Positions 43,453-53,546 of a stretch of DNA of 64,000 nucleotides are shown here, piece after piece (the stretch's first letter is position 1; each line of letters starts with the position of its first letter). The notes beneath the pieces are model-generated. The model saw only the letters and a program-made list of their open reading frames with translations, did no database searches and was not told where the DNA came from. Both the position numbers and the translations under genes were made by a program. This DNA comes from Leptotrichia sp. OH3620_COT-345 (GTDB taxonomy: Bacteria > Fusobacteriota > Fusobacteriia > Fusobacteriales > Leptotrichiaceae), in assembly GCF_003932895.1 (NCBI RefSeq), contig NZ_RQYW01000004.1:1-64000 (forward strand), given 5' to 3'.

Positions 43453-43962
43453 TTATAATTTTCTTTCCATAACAGTAACCGTATATTTTTCCTGAGAAAC
43501 TTCCTTTACAGTATAAAATCCGTTTTTCATCCAAAATTTTTCAGCTTTTTTATTTTCTTTTATACAGCCTAAACGGATATAACCATATTTTTTCCTTTTC
43601 AAAAATTTGGAAATTTCATTTACAATTTCCGTTCCTGCTCCTTTTCTTTGACATTCTCGGGATATTATCAGCAGACCTATAAAAAATGTATCTTTATCAG
43701 GATATTCGGCTATAAGATCCAAAAGTGCCTTCAGTTTTCCCTCTTTATAAAATCCTATGACATATTTGTCTTTTATTTCTTTATCCAAAGGCAGGTTTGT
43801 TAATATTTCTTTTGAATTTTCAACACTCGATTCCGTTTTGCAGTATTTATGATATTCCGTATTTTCCTTGCTGAGTTCATAAATATCCTGAATATCTTCT
43901 TCAGCCAACCGTCTTATTTTATATTCCAAAGACAGTCTTCTAAATAAAATACTTGTATTCAT
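43453..43962 (-). CDS. GNAT-family N-acetyltransferase
   Basis: A 169-aa acetyltransferase of the RimI/GNAT fold. The acetyl-CoA site motif is R-E-C-Q-R-K-G-A-G-T-E-I (about 109-120), and the C-terminal K-A-E-K-F-W-M-K-N-G-F segment is typical. AGGAG precedes the ATG. It sits between gltX and a second GNAT gene on the same strand. The substrate (peptide, antibiotic, polyamine) cannot be told. Confidence 0.85.
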   Translation of the reverse strand: MNTSILFRRLSLEYKIRRLAEEDIQDIYELSKENTEYHKYCKTESSVENSKEILTNLPLDKEIKDKYVIGFYKEGKLKALLDLIAEYPDKDTFFIGLLIISRECQRKGAGTEIVNEISKFLKRKKYGYIRLGCIKENKKAEKFWMKNGFYTVKEVSQEKYTVTVMERKL

Positions 43963-44049
43963 AACGGCTTCTCCTCTAAAACTGCCATTACTGTCATTAT
44001 TTCGAGAAGCAGAATAATATGTCCCGCAATTTTAAAAACGGGCATTTTA

Positions 44050-44511
44050 TTAAAATCTCTGTTTTTCATCAGAATCTACTCTTTTCTGTTTCCTAGTTTT
44101 CTTTTTCATAAAATATCTTTTATGATTTTCAGGACAGTCCTCCAATATTCCGAATACTTCATATCCGTATTTTTCATAAAAATCCTTTGCCTGAAAGTCA
44201 AATGTATCCAGATGTATTAAATGTACATTATTTTTTTCGGCATAGTCTTCAGTTTCTTTCAGAAGTTTTTTTCCTATACCTTTGCCTCTGTACTTTTCCG
44301 AAACCCAGAGTGTATCTATGTAAATGCAGTTCCAACAGTACATATGTGCAACAATTCCTCCTATTATTCCGCCTTTTTCATCTGTTACTTTTCTACTTAA
44401 ATCAATAAAATTTTCTTTCTGTTTTCCTGATACTTGAGACAAATTATACTCAACTAATCTGTCGATTATATACTCTTTGTCTTTTTCACTGCAAACTTCA
44501 ATATTGTACAT
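44050..44511 (-). CDS. GNAT-family N-acetyltransferase
   Basis: A 153-aa acetyltransferase with V-S-E-K-Y-R-G-K-G-I-G-K-K-L-L (acetyl-CoA site, about 72-86) and A-K-D-F-Y-E-K-Y-G-Y-E-V-F-G, the usual GNAT ending, followed by a Lys/Arg-rich tail. AGGAGG lies before the ATG. It is 29 bp downstream of polC's stop and not related closely to the GNAT at 43453. Substrate unknown. Confidence 0.85.
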   Translation of the reverse strand: MYNIEVCSEKDKEYIIDRLVEYNLSQVSGKQKENFIDLSRKVTDEKGGIIGGIVAHMYCWNCIYIDTLWVSEKYRGKGIGKKLLKETEDYAEKNNVHLIHLDTFDFQAKDFYEKYGYEVFGILEDCPENHKRYFMKKKTRKQKRVDSDEKQRF

Positions 44512-44540
44512 TTGTCAATCCTCCTGACTTTCCGAAGAAC

Positions 44541-47500
44541 TTAAAATAATGTCTGCTGATTAGTTGCCGACAATTCAGGAATACAGCTATGTACTTTAAG
44601 AAGTTCCATAACTGTTTTATTTAATTTGGTTCTTTTTACAAGGTCTTCTATTGATAAAAATTCTCCTTTTTTTCTTTCTTCTATTACATTCAGTGCAACA
44701 GCTTCTCCCAATCCGTCCATTGCCACAAGAGGAAGTCTTATTTTACCGTCTTCTATTTTAAATGCTTTAGCTTCGGACTTGTAAATATCCAACTGGAGAA
44801 GCTCTACACCCCTATAATGCATTTCTATTAAAATTTCATATAAAAATAGCTCCTGCTTTTCCTTTGCATTCAAGTTACCTTTCCTATCCAGTTCTTTTTT
44901 CGCTTCTTTCAATTTATCCACCGATTTAAACATAGCAGTCATTTTAAAATCATCTACTTTTCTGTTTAAAAAGGCAGTATAAAATTCCAGCGGGTGATGT
45001 ACTTTAAAATAAGCTATTCTCACAGCCATCATAACATAAGCTACGGCATGCCCTTTAGGAAACATATATTTTATTTTTTCACACGAATCTATATACCACT
45101 GTTTTACACGATGTTGTTTCATTATATCCGAATATTCTTTCCATTTTTCTGGATTTCTCGTAGGCTGACCTTTTCTTACAAATTCCATTATATTAAATGC
45201 AAGAGATTTATCAAGGCCGTTGTCAATGAGGTAATTCATAATGTCATCACGCACCGTTATTATTTCACTAAGTGTTGCAGTTCCATTTCTTACATACTCC
45301 TGAGCATTATTCAACCATACATCCGTTCCATGAGACAATCCCGATATTCTTACAAGTTCTGCAAATGTAGTCGGTTTAGTATCTACAAGCATCTGTTTTA
45401 CAAAAGATGTACCGAATTCCGGTATTCCTGATGATCCCACAGGAGAACCTATCTGCTCGGGAGTTACTCCCAATGCTTCAGTTCCACTGAACAGACTCAT
45501 TACTTTCTCATCGTCAAGAGGTATGGAATATATATCTATTCCGGTTAAATCCTGAAGTATTCTGAGGGTTGTCGGATCGTCATGTCCAAGTATATCAAGC
45601 TTTACAAGTTGTTCATCCATTACATGATAATCAAAGTGTGTCGTTTTCGATTCTGAATTCATATCATTTGCAGGTCTTTGAATAGGACAGAAATCATATA
45701 TGGATTTATCTTTAGGTACAACTATCATTCCGCCCGGGTGTTGACCTGTAGTTTTCCTTGCGCCTTCACAACCTTTAGCTATTCTCATTACTTCAGATTT
45801 TCTTTTACTTATTTCCGGTGTTCCTTCTACTTCTTCAAAATATTTCTTAACATATCCGAAAGCATTCTTTTCAGCAAGTGTGGCAATTGTTCCTGCTCTG
45901 AAAACATTATCCGAACCGAACAGCTCTTCAGTATATTTATGTATTTCTCCCTGATATTCCCCTGAAAAGTTCAAATCTATATCAGGAACTTTATCTCCGT
46001 CAAATCCCATAAATACTTCAAAAGGTATGGCATGTCCATCTTTTATATATTGAGTACCGCATTTAGGGCAGATTTTATCAGGTAAATCCGCTCCACTCCC
46101 TTCAGTATCTGTAAATTCACTATGTTTACATTCAGGACATCTGTAATGAGGATAAAGACCGTTTACTTCAGTTATTCCCATTAAATATGCCACGATAGAT
46201 GACCCTACCGACCCCCTCGAACCTACAAGATAGCCATTATCAAGAGACTTTTTCACAAGCTTTTGAGCTATAAGGTAAAGTACTGCAAATCCGTTTCCTA
46301 TAATGGAATTAAGTTCCTTTTCTATTCTCTCGTTAAGAAAGTCGGGGAGTTCTTCTCCGTAAAGTTCATGGACTTTATCATATGTCATTTTTCTTACTTC
46401 TTCTTCAGCTCCTTCAATTTTCGGAGGATAGAAACCTTTAGGAATAGGTCTTACATTTTCTATCATATCACTAATTTTATTTGTGTTTTCCACTACCACT
46501 TCATAAGCTTCTTCTTTTCCAAGATAGGAAAATTCTTCAAGCATTTCATCTGTAGTTTTGAAATAAAGTTTTTTATCATAGGAAAATACCCGTCGTCCCA
46601 TTCCACTTCCTAAAACAAGGACACTACGGTTTATGGCTTCTCTTTCTTCAAGATAATGTACATCTCCTGTAGCTACTACTATTTTTTCAAGCTTTTTCCC
46701 TAAATCATAAAAATACTTGTTCATTTCAGTAACTATCTTTCCACTTTCAATTTCTGAAAAACTGTCTCCCTCCAAATCCACGTAATTGGAAAGAGGTTGT
46801 ATTTCAATATAGTCATAAAATTTAGCTCTTTCTTCTATTTCTTCTTTTTCTGTCCCTCGTAAATAAAGGTTCACAAGTTCTCCACTGTTTCCGAATACTG
46901 CAGATGCGGAACTTGCAAGTAAAAGATTTTCCCTTACTTCGCTTAATACGGTTTTAGGTATTCTCGGTTTTTTATTTCCAAAAAATTCTATATGGCTACA
47001 TGATATCAGTTCATAAAGTGCTCTTAATCCATCCTGATTTTTTACAAGTATAATAGTATTAAGTGTATCGGCATTCTGAATATTTGTCTGAAGTTCCTTA
47101 TTTATTTCACTTAATTTTAAAACGCCTCTGCTAAGTACCATATTTAAAAACTTCTGGAATATTTCCGCTGTAGCTTTAGCATCATCTACAGCTCTATGGT
47201 GATTATCCAGAATTACATTAAAGTAATTGGCAATATATTTAAGCCCGAATCTTTTCTGATCGGGAAGCAATATTCTTGCCCAATGAAGTGTATCTATGAC
47301 ACTTGGTGAATATTCCAATCCGAATTTTTTTGCTTTCTGATTAATAAATCCCACATCAAATTTTGCATTATGGGCTACAACTGTAGTCTCTTTACAGAAT
47401 TCAAGAAATTCAGGCAACACTTTTTCAATTTTTTCAGCATCTTTCACCATTCCATTTGTTATATTTGTTAATGCGGTAATTTCTTCGGGAATATCCATTT

Positions 47501-48857
47501 CAGGATTTATAAATGCCGAAAACTCATCAATTATTTCTTTCCCTTTTAATTTAATAGCTCCGATTTCTATTATTTTATCTTTATAAGGGTCAAGACCTGT
47601 AGTTTCTATATCAAATACTACATACATTTCTTCTTCTATAAGCTTTTCCGACGGTTTTGTTATCATTTCCTGTTCATCATCTACCACATAAGCTTCCACT
47701 CCAAAAATTATTTTAAAATCATCGGTTGACTCTTTATAAGCAAAAGGAAATGAATGGACTACTCCGAAATCTGTAACCGCTACCGCACTATGTCCAAATT
47801 CCTTTGCTCTTTTTGCCAATTCCTTTGCAGAAACTACACCGCTCATTTCGCTCATATTTGTATGAGCATGAAGTTCGATTCTTTTTCTCTCGGCACTGTC
47901 TTTTCTTTTAACTACTTTCGGTTCAATTTTATCAACTTTTTTTGTATTAATATAAAATTCTCCCGTAAATCTGTCCTGTTCAAATATTCCATTTACTTTT
48001 ACCCAATCATTCAGACTTATTTTTAAATCCTCATTAGGTTTCCCGAATATTCTACATCCTATAGAATCTGTATAATCTGTAATTAAAAAGTCATACTTTA
48101 TATTTCCGTTTTTTGTTTCGGATATATTTATATCAAATATATGTCCTTCAAGAGCAACAGCTTCTCCTGAATTTAAACTTTCCAATATATTAAATTCACT
48201 TGCTTTTCTGTCTTCCACTTTTCGTCTGAATCCGTTATAAGCTGAATTTCCTCTATTTCCCTTCCATTGTTCCTTTACTTCTTCCCTTTCAGGCTCGACT
48301 TTAGGAAGCTCTTCAGCTTTTACAGCTCTTTCCAAGTGTTCCTTCTTTTCATTTACTTTTTTGTGTAACTCTTCAAAATCTCCATCTGTAAATTCTATGT
48401 TGAATTTTTTATTTGTTATATTTTTTATACGTTCAGACAGGTCTTTCAATATTTCGGTTTTTCTTCCCTCTTCTATCATATATTCCGACGGAAGTTTTAT
48501 AAATACATCATTTTCAAAGCTCTCCACATCATAACTGGCAAAAATATACTGGTGTCTTACACTTTCGGATTTATAATTGTCTATTATAAATCTTATAAAT
48601 TTACTTACATCTTTTTCTACAATTTCAGGCTTTATACTTATTTTTATTTTCAACCCAAGATCATTTCCAAAATTTTTATGTAAAAGTTTTCTTAAATCTT
48701 TTAATTCTTGAGTTGCATCATAATGAGCAATATTGACATAAATTTCCATTTCTTTTTTTTGTGAAAACAAATTAATATGTTCTATCTCAAAATTTTTAAT
48801 ATCATATTTTTCCGTAAATTTCTTGTCGGGTCTTAATTTTAAATATTTTGTCGCCAT
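44541..48857 (-). CDS. polC: DNA polymerase III alpha subunit, PolC type
   Basis: The 1438-aa replicative polymerase of the Gram-positive type, full length. Order: N-terminal domain (1-200), OB domain (~220-315), PHP domain started at H-A-H-T-N-M-S (~331), with the inserted DnaQ-like 3'-5' exonuclease V-F-D-I-E-T-T-G-L-D-P (~413) through H-N-A-K-F-D and H-R-A-V-D-D-A; zinc-binding C-P-E-C...C-P-K-C (~915-950); catalytic P-D-I-D-L-N-F-S-G (~965); S-H-G-T-D-V-W in the fingers. AAAGGAAAG precedes the ATG. PolC with lipid A genes nearby is a feature of Fusobacteriota. Confidence 0.97.
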   Translation of the reverse strand: MATKYLKLRPDKKFTEKYDIKNFEIEHINLFSQKKEMEIYVNIAHYDATQELKDLRKLLHKNFGNDLGLKIKISIKPEIVEKDVSKFIRFIIDNYKSESVRHQYIFASYDVESFENDVFIKLPSEYMIEEGRKTEILKDLSERIKNITNKKFNIEFTDGDFEELHKKVNEKKEHLERAVKAEELPKVEPEREEVKEQWKGNRGNSAYNGFRRKVEDRKASEFNILESLNSGEAVALEGHIFDINISETKNGNIKYDFLITDYTDSIGCRIFGKPNEDLKISLNDWVKVNGIFEQDRFTGEFYINTKKVDKIEPKVVKRKDSAERKRIELHAHTNMSEMSGVVSAKELAKRAKEFGHSAVAVTDFGVVHSFPFAYKESTDDFKIIFGVEAYVVDDEQEMITKPSEKLIEEEMYVVFDIETTGLDPYKDKIIEIGAIKLKGKEIIDEFSAFINPEMDIPEEITALTNITNGMVKDAEKIEKVLPEFLEFCKETTVVAHNAKFDVGFINQKAKKFGLEYSPSVIDTLHWARILLPDQKRFGLKYIANYFNVILDNHHRAVDDAKATAEIFQKFLNMVLSRGVLKLSEINKELQTNIQNADTLNTIILVKNQDGLRALYELISCSHIEFFGNKKPRIPKTVLSEVRENLLLASSASAVFGNSGELVNLYLRGTEKEEIEERAKFYDYIEIQPLSNYVDLEGDSFSEIESGKIVTEMNKYFYDLGKKLEKIVVATGDVHYLEEREAINRSVLVLGSGMGRRVFSYDKKLYFKTTDEMLEEFSYLGKEEAYEVVVENTNKISDMIENVRPIPKGFYPPKIEGAEEEVRKMTYDKVHELYGEELPDFLNERIEKELNSIIGNGFAVLYLIAQKLVKKSLDNGYLVGSRGSVGSSIVAYLMGITEVNGLYPHYRCPECKHSEFTDTEGSGADLPDKICPKCGTQYIKDGHAIPFEVFMGFDGDKVPDIDLNFSGEYQGEIHKYTEELFGSDNVFRAGTIATLAEKNAFGYVKKYFEEVEGTPEISKRKSEVMRIAKGCEGARKTTGQHPGGMIVVPKDKSIYDFCPIQRPANDMNSESKTTHFDYHVMDEQLVKLDILGHDDPTTLRILQDLTGIDIYSIPLDDEKVMSLFSGTEALGVTPEQIGSPVGSSGIPEFGTSFVKQMLVDTKPTTFAELVRISGLSHGTDVWLNNAQEYVRNGTATLSEIITVRDDIMNYLIDNGLDKSLAFNIMEFVRKGQPTRNPEKWKEYSDIMKQHRVKQWYIDSCEKIKYMFPKGHAVAYVMMAVRIAYFKVHHPLEFYTAFLNRKVDDFKMTAMFKSVDKLKEAKKELDRKGNLNAKEKQELFLYEILIEMHYRGVELLQLDIYKSEAKAFKIEDGKIRLPLVAMDGLGEAVALNVIEERKKGEFLSIEDLVKRTKLNKTVMELLKVHSCIPELSATNQQTLF

Positions 48858-49185
48858 TTTATCTTTCCTTTACTTTTATTATTTTTGATATTTTGTATAT
48901 AGTAAAACTTCCTGAAGCCTAAATATAATATTAAAAACTGTTTTAGAAGTTTTCTTTCATTCTTAACTGAAAAAATAAATACTTTAACACAATTTTTAAA
49001 ACGGTCCGGTATACCGGTTCTTTCTTATTTCAATCAATCTAACTATAAATTTTCTATTTACAATTTATATATTTTTTGCTCTTATGATAATTATAACAAA
49101 AATAATAGATATAATTCAATTTATTTTACATTATAACAGAAAAAATAATATTATTTTTTAAAATATTTTTCTTTTTCAAAAAATA
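48858..49185. other. Divergent spacer between polC and yebC, with a GC-rich palindrome
   Basis: The only striking element is CCGGTATACCGG, a perfect 12-bp palindrome at 49006-49017, in otherwise A/T DNA. No gene is visible. Confidence 0.55.
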
Positions 49186-49194
49186 TGCTATAAT
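49186..49194 (+). promoter_or_regulatory. Extended -10 promoter of yebC
   Basis: TGCTATAAT (TGn-TATAAT), 28 bases before the preferred ATG; no strong -35. Confidence 0.55.
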
Positions 49195-49222
49195 CTTTCA
49201 TATATTTTGAATGGAGGATTTT

Positions 49223-49942
49223 ATGGGAAGACACGGTACAATAGCAGGGCGTAAGGAAGCACAGGACAGAAAAAGAGCAGCATCCTTTACTAAATTTGTC
49301 AGACTTATCACAGTTGCGGCGAGAAACGGAGCTGACCCCGAATATAATGTAGCTTTAAAGCATGCCATTGAAAAAGCGAAAGCTATAAATATGCCTAATG
49401 ACAATATTATGAGAGCGGTAAAAAAAGGTTCAGGAACTGACGGTTCTACAGCATATGAATCGTTAAACTATGAAGGTTACGGACCGGGAGGAGTCGCTAT
49501 AATTGTAGAAGGTCTTACAGATAACAAAAACCGTACTGTTTCATCAATAAAAACCGCTTTTGACAGAAACGGAGGAAATCTCGGTGTTTCAGGCTGCGTT
49601 TCCTATATGTTTGAAAGAAAAGGTGTAATTATAATAGAAAAAACTGATAAAAATGTAGAAGATGAAATAATGGATATTGCCCTTGAAGCAGACATGGAAG
49701 ATATGCAGACTTATGATGACAGTTTTTATATTACAACTTCCACAGACAGTTTTGATTCGGTTTCTTCAGCTTTGAGAAATGCAGGATATGAACTGATAGA
49801 AGCGGATATTGAATATGTTCCGTCAATAGAAGTGGAAACTCTTTCTGAAATCGATCATGAAAAACTGAAAAAGCTTATAGATGTTCTTGAAAATGACGAT
49901 GATGTACAGAAAGTTCATCATAATTATGCAGGAGAATTTTAA
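49223..49942 (+). CDS. yebC: YebC/PmpR/TACO1-family protein
   Basis: A 239-aa cytosolic protein. Members act in gene regulation or in translation of difficult sequences such as polyproline stretches. Family signatures: G-R-H-G-T-I-A-G-R-K near the N-terminus, A-K-A-I-N-M-P-N-D-N-I-M-R-A-V-K-K-G, G-Y-G-P-G-G-V-A-I-I-V-E and N-G-G-N-L-G-V-S-G-C-V-S-Y-M-F. The ORF could start at 49211, but that ATG is within ATGGAGG, which is an ideal SD for the ATG at 49223, and the protein family begins M-G-R. A single-gene transcript divergent from polC. Confidence 0.93.
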   Translation: MGRHGTIAGRKEAQDRKRAASFTKFVRLITVAARNGADPEYNVALKHAIEKAKAINMPNDNIMRAVKKGSGTDGSTAYESLNYEGYGPGGVAIIVEGLTDNKNRTVSSIKTAFDRNGGNLGVSGCVSYMFERKGVIIIEKTDKNVEDEIMDIALEADMEDMQTYDDSFYITTSTDSFDSVSSALRNAGYELIEADIEYVPSIEVETLSEIDHEKLKKLIDVLENDDDVQKVHHNYAGEF

Positions 49943-50282
49943 ATCCAATAACAAGAGCTGGATGAAAAAAAATTTGATAATCTTAAAGAATTCTGAGTTG
50001 TATTAACTTTTTTAAGTTATCCGATTTTTTCATGTCCATTATCGGCATTAATCCTACATTATCAAGTAATATTAATAAAAAATTAAAAAATAGAAAATAT
50101 AATACCGGAAATGATAGATGATTTTCAAAATAAACAATAAAAATAACAAACTCCAATAAATAAAGTATGAAGTTAAAAAACTTTAAAATACTTTACTTAT
50201 TTTTATAGAATTTCAAAAATATATTTTTTAAAGATTAAATAAAACAAATTGATTATAATTTAATAAAATATTTAAAATTAAA
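49943..50282. other. Spacer between yebC and fbp without a recognized gene
   Basis: A/T-rich DNA; short plus-strand open stretches but no SD-linked ORF. The convergent terminator lies at its right end. Confidence 0.5.
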
Positions 50283-50324
50283 AACACCTAACAAAGTTTT
50301 TCTTGATTACTTATATTAGGTGTT
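50283..50324. terminator. Convergent terminator between yebC and fbp
   Basis: AACACCTAA (50283-50291) and TTAGGTGTT (50316-50324) are perfect complements. The minus-strand copy is followed by TTTTAATTTT, the plus-strand by GTATTTTATTT, so it can end both fbp and yebC transcripts. Confidence 0.7.
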
Positions 50325-50370
50325 GTATTTTATTTAAAAATTCAATTATAAAACAATTTTTACTTTAAAA

Positions 50371-52308
50371 TTATTCTCCTGTCTGTTTTATTATCCCGGC
50401 ACGGTATGCAATAAGCAATTTTTTCAATTCACTTATCTGATTTTGTATTTCGTATCCTATATCCGTATCTTTAACTTTTATAATTTCCTTCATTTCACGG
50501 AATACAATAGTTGAAGATAAAATATCCGCACCTTCCTTTATTGCTTTTTCCTTAGATTCAAAGGGAGCAAGAGATATTATTTTTATTCCGTATGAATTGT
50601 ATATCATCGTATAACCGGCTATGCCTGTTGTTTTTCTGTAAGCTTTCGAGAATCCTCCGTCTATCATAAATAATTTTCCATTAGCTTTAACAGGTACTTC
50701 TCCTTCTTTAACTTTTACAGGAACGTGACCGTTAATAATATGTGAATTCTCAGGATCCAATCCAAATTCTGATAAAATCATTTTACATACTTTTTCATCA
50801 TTAATAAAAGTATAGTATGGATTTTTATTTTCTTTATGAGTTTTTTTATTATCAATAAAATATCTTTCAAACGTTTTCATGATATCTTTTCCAAATAAAG
50901 GAGAATTTCCATTACACCATAAATACCAAATAAAATCTCTATTACTCTTGTCTCTTTGATTGTTTTCCTTATTAAAAAATTCTTCTCTTATTATACTTTC
51001 AATTTTATCAAGATATGATTTTCCTTTATATAATTTACCTTTTATTTTTACTTCGGTCAGTTTTCCCTCCTTATCCATAGGTATACATCCATGATATAAA
51101 AGATTGGAATTATATTTTAAGTACATTGAACCTTTATTAAGAAGAAAATTTAAATGTCTCTGTAATTTTTCACTGTTCATAAAAGAATCTTTCAGTTTTT
51201 TCATTACTTCTCTTTCTTCTTCTGTAAGCTCAAAAGGATCAGCAGGATTTACAGTCGGAAAATTAGTATCGTTTAATGGATATTCTTTCCCTTCAATAAT
51301 AACTGTTCCTTTTTCGTATTGTATCATTTTCAAAAGTTCTCTGTCTTTCATTTCAAAGTCGGGATTTCTTTCGGAACACTTTCCTTCTATTTTAAATTGA
51401 ATAATGGTAATTGCCTTATGAATCTGAGTTACAAGACTTTCACCTGAATTATCATTTGTCTTAAAACTTACACATTCGTCATTTCCATAATTTTTCATCG
51501 AAAAAGTAGCAAGAGGAAGTAGATTTATTCCGTAAGCTTCTTCAAGAATATCATTGTTATTGTATCTTGAACATATTCTGACAACATTTGCAATACAGGC
51601 TTCATTCCCCATTCCCGCTCCAATCCATAACAGGTCGTGATTCCCCCACTGAATATCTACATTATGATATTCCAGAAGACAATCCATAATAAGATGAGGA
51701 GCGGGACCTCTGTCATATATATCACCAACAATATGTAATCTGTCTACTGCCAGTCTCTGTATTAATATACTTACAGCTTCAATAAATTCCTTTGCATAAT
51801 TTATTGATATAATTGTGTCTATTATTGCATTAATATAATCTTTTTTATTTTCTTCATCTTTTCGTTCGTATAACAACTCCTGAATAATATATTCAAAATT
51901 TTTCGGTATTGTTTTTCTTACTTTCGATCTGGAATATTTTGTAGAAAGTTTTTTGCATACTTCTATTAGCTGGAATATAACCTTTTTTGCCCATTCATCA
52001 ATATCTCCGTATTTTTCTTCAATGAGATTATATTTGGACTTGGGGTAATAAATTAGTGTAGCCAACTCTTTTTTTTCACTTTCGGTTAAAGTTCCCCCGA
52101 AAATTTCTTCAATTTCTTCTCTAATATTTCCTGAAGCATTTCTAAGAACATGATTAAATGCCTCATATTCTCCATGAATATCCGAAAGAAAATGTTCCGT
52201 TCCTTTAGGTAAATTCAATATAGCCTCTAAATTAATAATTTCTGTGGAAGTTTCTGCAATATTCCGAAAACTTTTGGAAAGCAGTTTTAGATATTTTAAT
52301 TCCGACAT
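50371..52308 (-). CDS. fbp: Fructose-1,6-bisphosphatase, class III (Firmicutes type)
   Basis: A 645-aa gluconeogenic phosphatase of the calcineurin-like metallophosphatase fold. The metal motifs G-D-I-Y-D-R-G (about 194-200) and W-G-N-H-D-L-L-W (about 219-226), plus L-S-D-I-H-G-E-Y-E-A-F near the N-terminus and N-G-H-V-P-V in the second half, are visible. The length matches the family (~640-670). It fits a sugar-acid-fermenting lifestyle where triose phosphate must be converted to hexose. It is preceded by a terminator that separates it from dnaN. Confidence 0.95.
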   Translation of the reverse strand: MSELKYLKLLSKSFRNIAETSTEIINLEAILNLPKGTEHFLSDIHGEYEAFNHVLRNASGNIREEIEEIFGGTLTESEKKELATLIYYPKSKYNLIEEKYGDIDEWAKKVIFQLIEVCKKLSTKYSRSKVRKTIPKNFEYIIQELLYERKDEENKKDYINAIIDTIISINYAKEFIEAVSILIQRLAVDRLHIVGDIYDRGPAPHLIMDCLLEYHNVDIQWGNHDLLWIGAGMGNEACIANVVRICSRYNNNDILEEAYGINLLPLATFSMKNYGNDECVSFKTNDNSGESLVTQIHKAITIIQFKIEGKCSERNPDFEMKDRELLKMIQYEKGTVIIEGKEYPLNDTNFPTVNPADPFELTEEEREVMKKLKDSFMNSEKLQRHLNFLLNKGSMYLKYNSNLLYHGCIPMDKEGKLTEVKIKGKLYKGKSYLDKIESIIREEFFNKENNQRDKSNRDFIWYLWCNGNSPLFGKDIMKTFERYFIDNKKTHKENKNPYYTFINDEKVCKMILSEFGLDPENSHIINGHVPVKVKEGEVPVKANGKLFMIDGGFSKAYRKTTGIAGYTMIYNSYGIKIISLAPFESKEKAIKEGADILSSTIVFREMKEIIKVKDTDIGYEIQNQISELKKLLIAYRAGIIKQTGE

Positions 52309-52336
52309 TTTTCCTCCATAAAATTTATATATAAAA

Positions 52337-52381
52337 AGGTTACCCCCCTATAGAATTAAAAATTCATTAGTGAGATAACCT
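52337..52381 (-). terminator. Terminator of the dnaN transcript
   Basis: On the minus strand AGGTTA pairs with TAACCT, followed by TTTTTATAT, with a nested GAATTTTTAATTC hairpin inside the loop. It is 4 bases from the dnaN stop. Confidence 0.55.
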
Positions 52382-52385
52382 ATTT

Positions 52386-53513
52386 TTATCCTTCTCTTAA
52401 AGCCAACGGCATTGTAAAGTAAAGGGATTTATCACTTTCTTCATCTTTTACAAGTACGGAACTTTTCGAGTTCATCAACTTAAGTTCCGTTACTTTTCCG
52501 TCAAGGATAGAAATATAATCCAGTAAAAACTTGACATTCAGCGAAATTTTTAAATCTTCTCCTTCCTGAATAGTTGCAAGTTCTTCCTTTATTTTTGCAT
52601 TTTCATTTATTCCCGTCAATATAAGCTTATTATTTTCAAAATTAAAAATACCTCCGTTTTTTGCATCTTTATTATCTCTTACAAATATAAGAGTTCTTTT
52701 TAGGACTGATAAAAAATCCTTTGTATTGAGCAGTATTTTTTTATCATGTTGAGCGCTTTTCAATATTGACTTGTAATCAGGGAACTGAAGCTCAATAACT
52801 CTTGTAAGAATCTCTACATTGGAAAATTTCAAAAATACTTTCGTTCCGTCAGATTTAAAAATTATGCTTTCTTCATCTATAAGACGCATTATTCTTATTA
52901 AACCGTCTATTGTCTTTAAAGGAATGCTTACACTCAGACCTTCTTTATTTCTTTCATTTTCTTCAAGTTCTTCTTCAATATATGTAAGCCTGTAAGTATC
53001 TGATGAAACAAGCTTCAATTTATTTTCCTCAATCTCAAGTCTTATACAGTTCACGGCAAGATTTTCAGGATCAGTCGAAGCTGAAATTTTTACATTTTCT
53101 ATATAATTTAATAATTTATTTTTGTTAAATGTGTATTCTACTCCCAAATCAATTTTTGTCTGAACGGGGAAATTTTCTGCATCATATATTGAAAATTCAG
53201 TATTTGTACTGTCCGTTTTTATAATTAATTTCCCCTGTTCTTCCATTAATTCAATTTTTTCATCTAAAATTTGCTTTAAAAATTCTTCGATTAATTTATG
53301 TTTTATTACAATTTTTCCTTCAGAAGCTATATCTCCTGATATTTCAGTATTTATGGATAATTCCAAATCTGTACCCTTTAAAATGATTTTATTTTCTTTC
53401 GCTTCTATATATATTCCTGAAAGAACTTCTCTTATTTTATTTTCTGTCACAGCATTTTCAACTATTTGTATCGCTTTCAGCAGCTCTTTTCTGTCAACTT
53501 TTACATTAAGCAT
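52386..53513 (-). CDS. dnaN: DNA polymerase III beta subunit (sliding clamp)
   Basis: A 375-aa ring-forming clamp of three repeated domains: residues ~1-120, 125-250 and 255-375. Seen are the start V-D-R-K-E-L-L-K-A-I-Q-I-V, the second-domain F-P-D-Y-K-S-I-L clamp segment and the C-terminal Y-F-T-M-P-L-A-L-R-E, a variant of the usual M-P-M-R-L ending. It tethers PolC (44541-48857) to DNA. It is next to a sigma-factor gene rather than dnaA, so this is not the origin-linked dnaA-dnaN arrangement of many bacteria. Confidence 0.93.
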   Translation of the reverse strand: MLNVKVDRKELLKAIQIVENAVTENKIREVLSGIYIEAKENKIILKGTDLELSINTEISGDIASEGKIVIKHKLIEEFLKQILDEKIELMEEQGKLIIKTDSTNTEFSIYDAENFPVQTKIDLGVEYTFNKNKLLNYIENVKISASTDPENLAVNCIRLEIEENKLKLVSSDTYRLTYIEEELEENERNKEGLSVSIPLKTIDGLIRIMRLIDEESIIFKSDGTKVFLKFSNVEILTRVIELQFPDYKSILKSAQHDKKILLNTKDFLSVLKRTLIFVRDNKDAKNGGIFNFENNKLILTGINENAKIKEELATIQEGEDLKISLNVKFLLDYISILDGKVTELKLMNSKSSVLVKDEESDKSLYFTMPLALREG

Positions 53514-53546
53514 TTTTTTCTCCTTTACTTTATTAGTTCTGTATCT

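Noticed and set aside
52386-53513. Chromosome replication origin near dnaN
   Set aside because: dnaA, recF and gyrB are absent; neighbours are a sigma factor and fbp, and no DnaA-box cluster was noticed.
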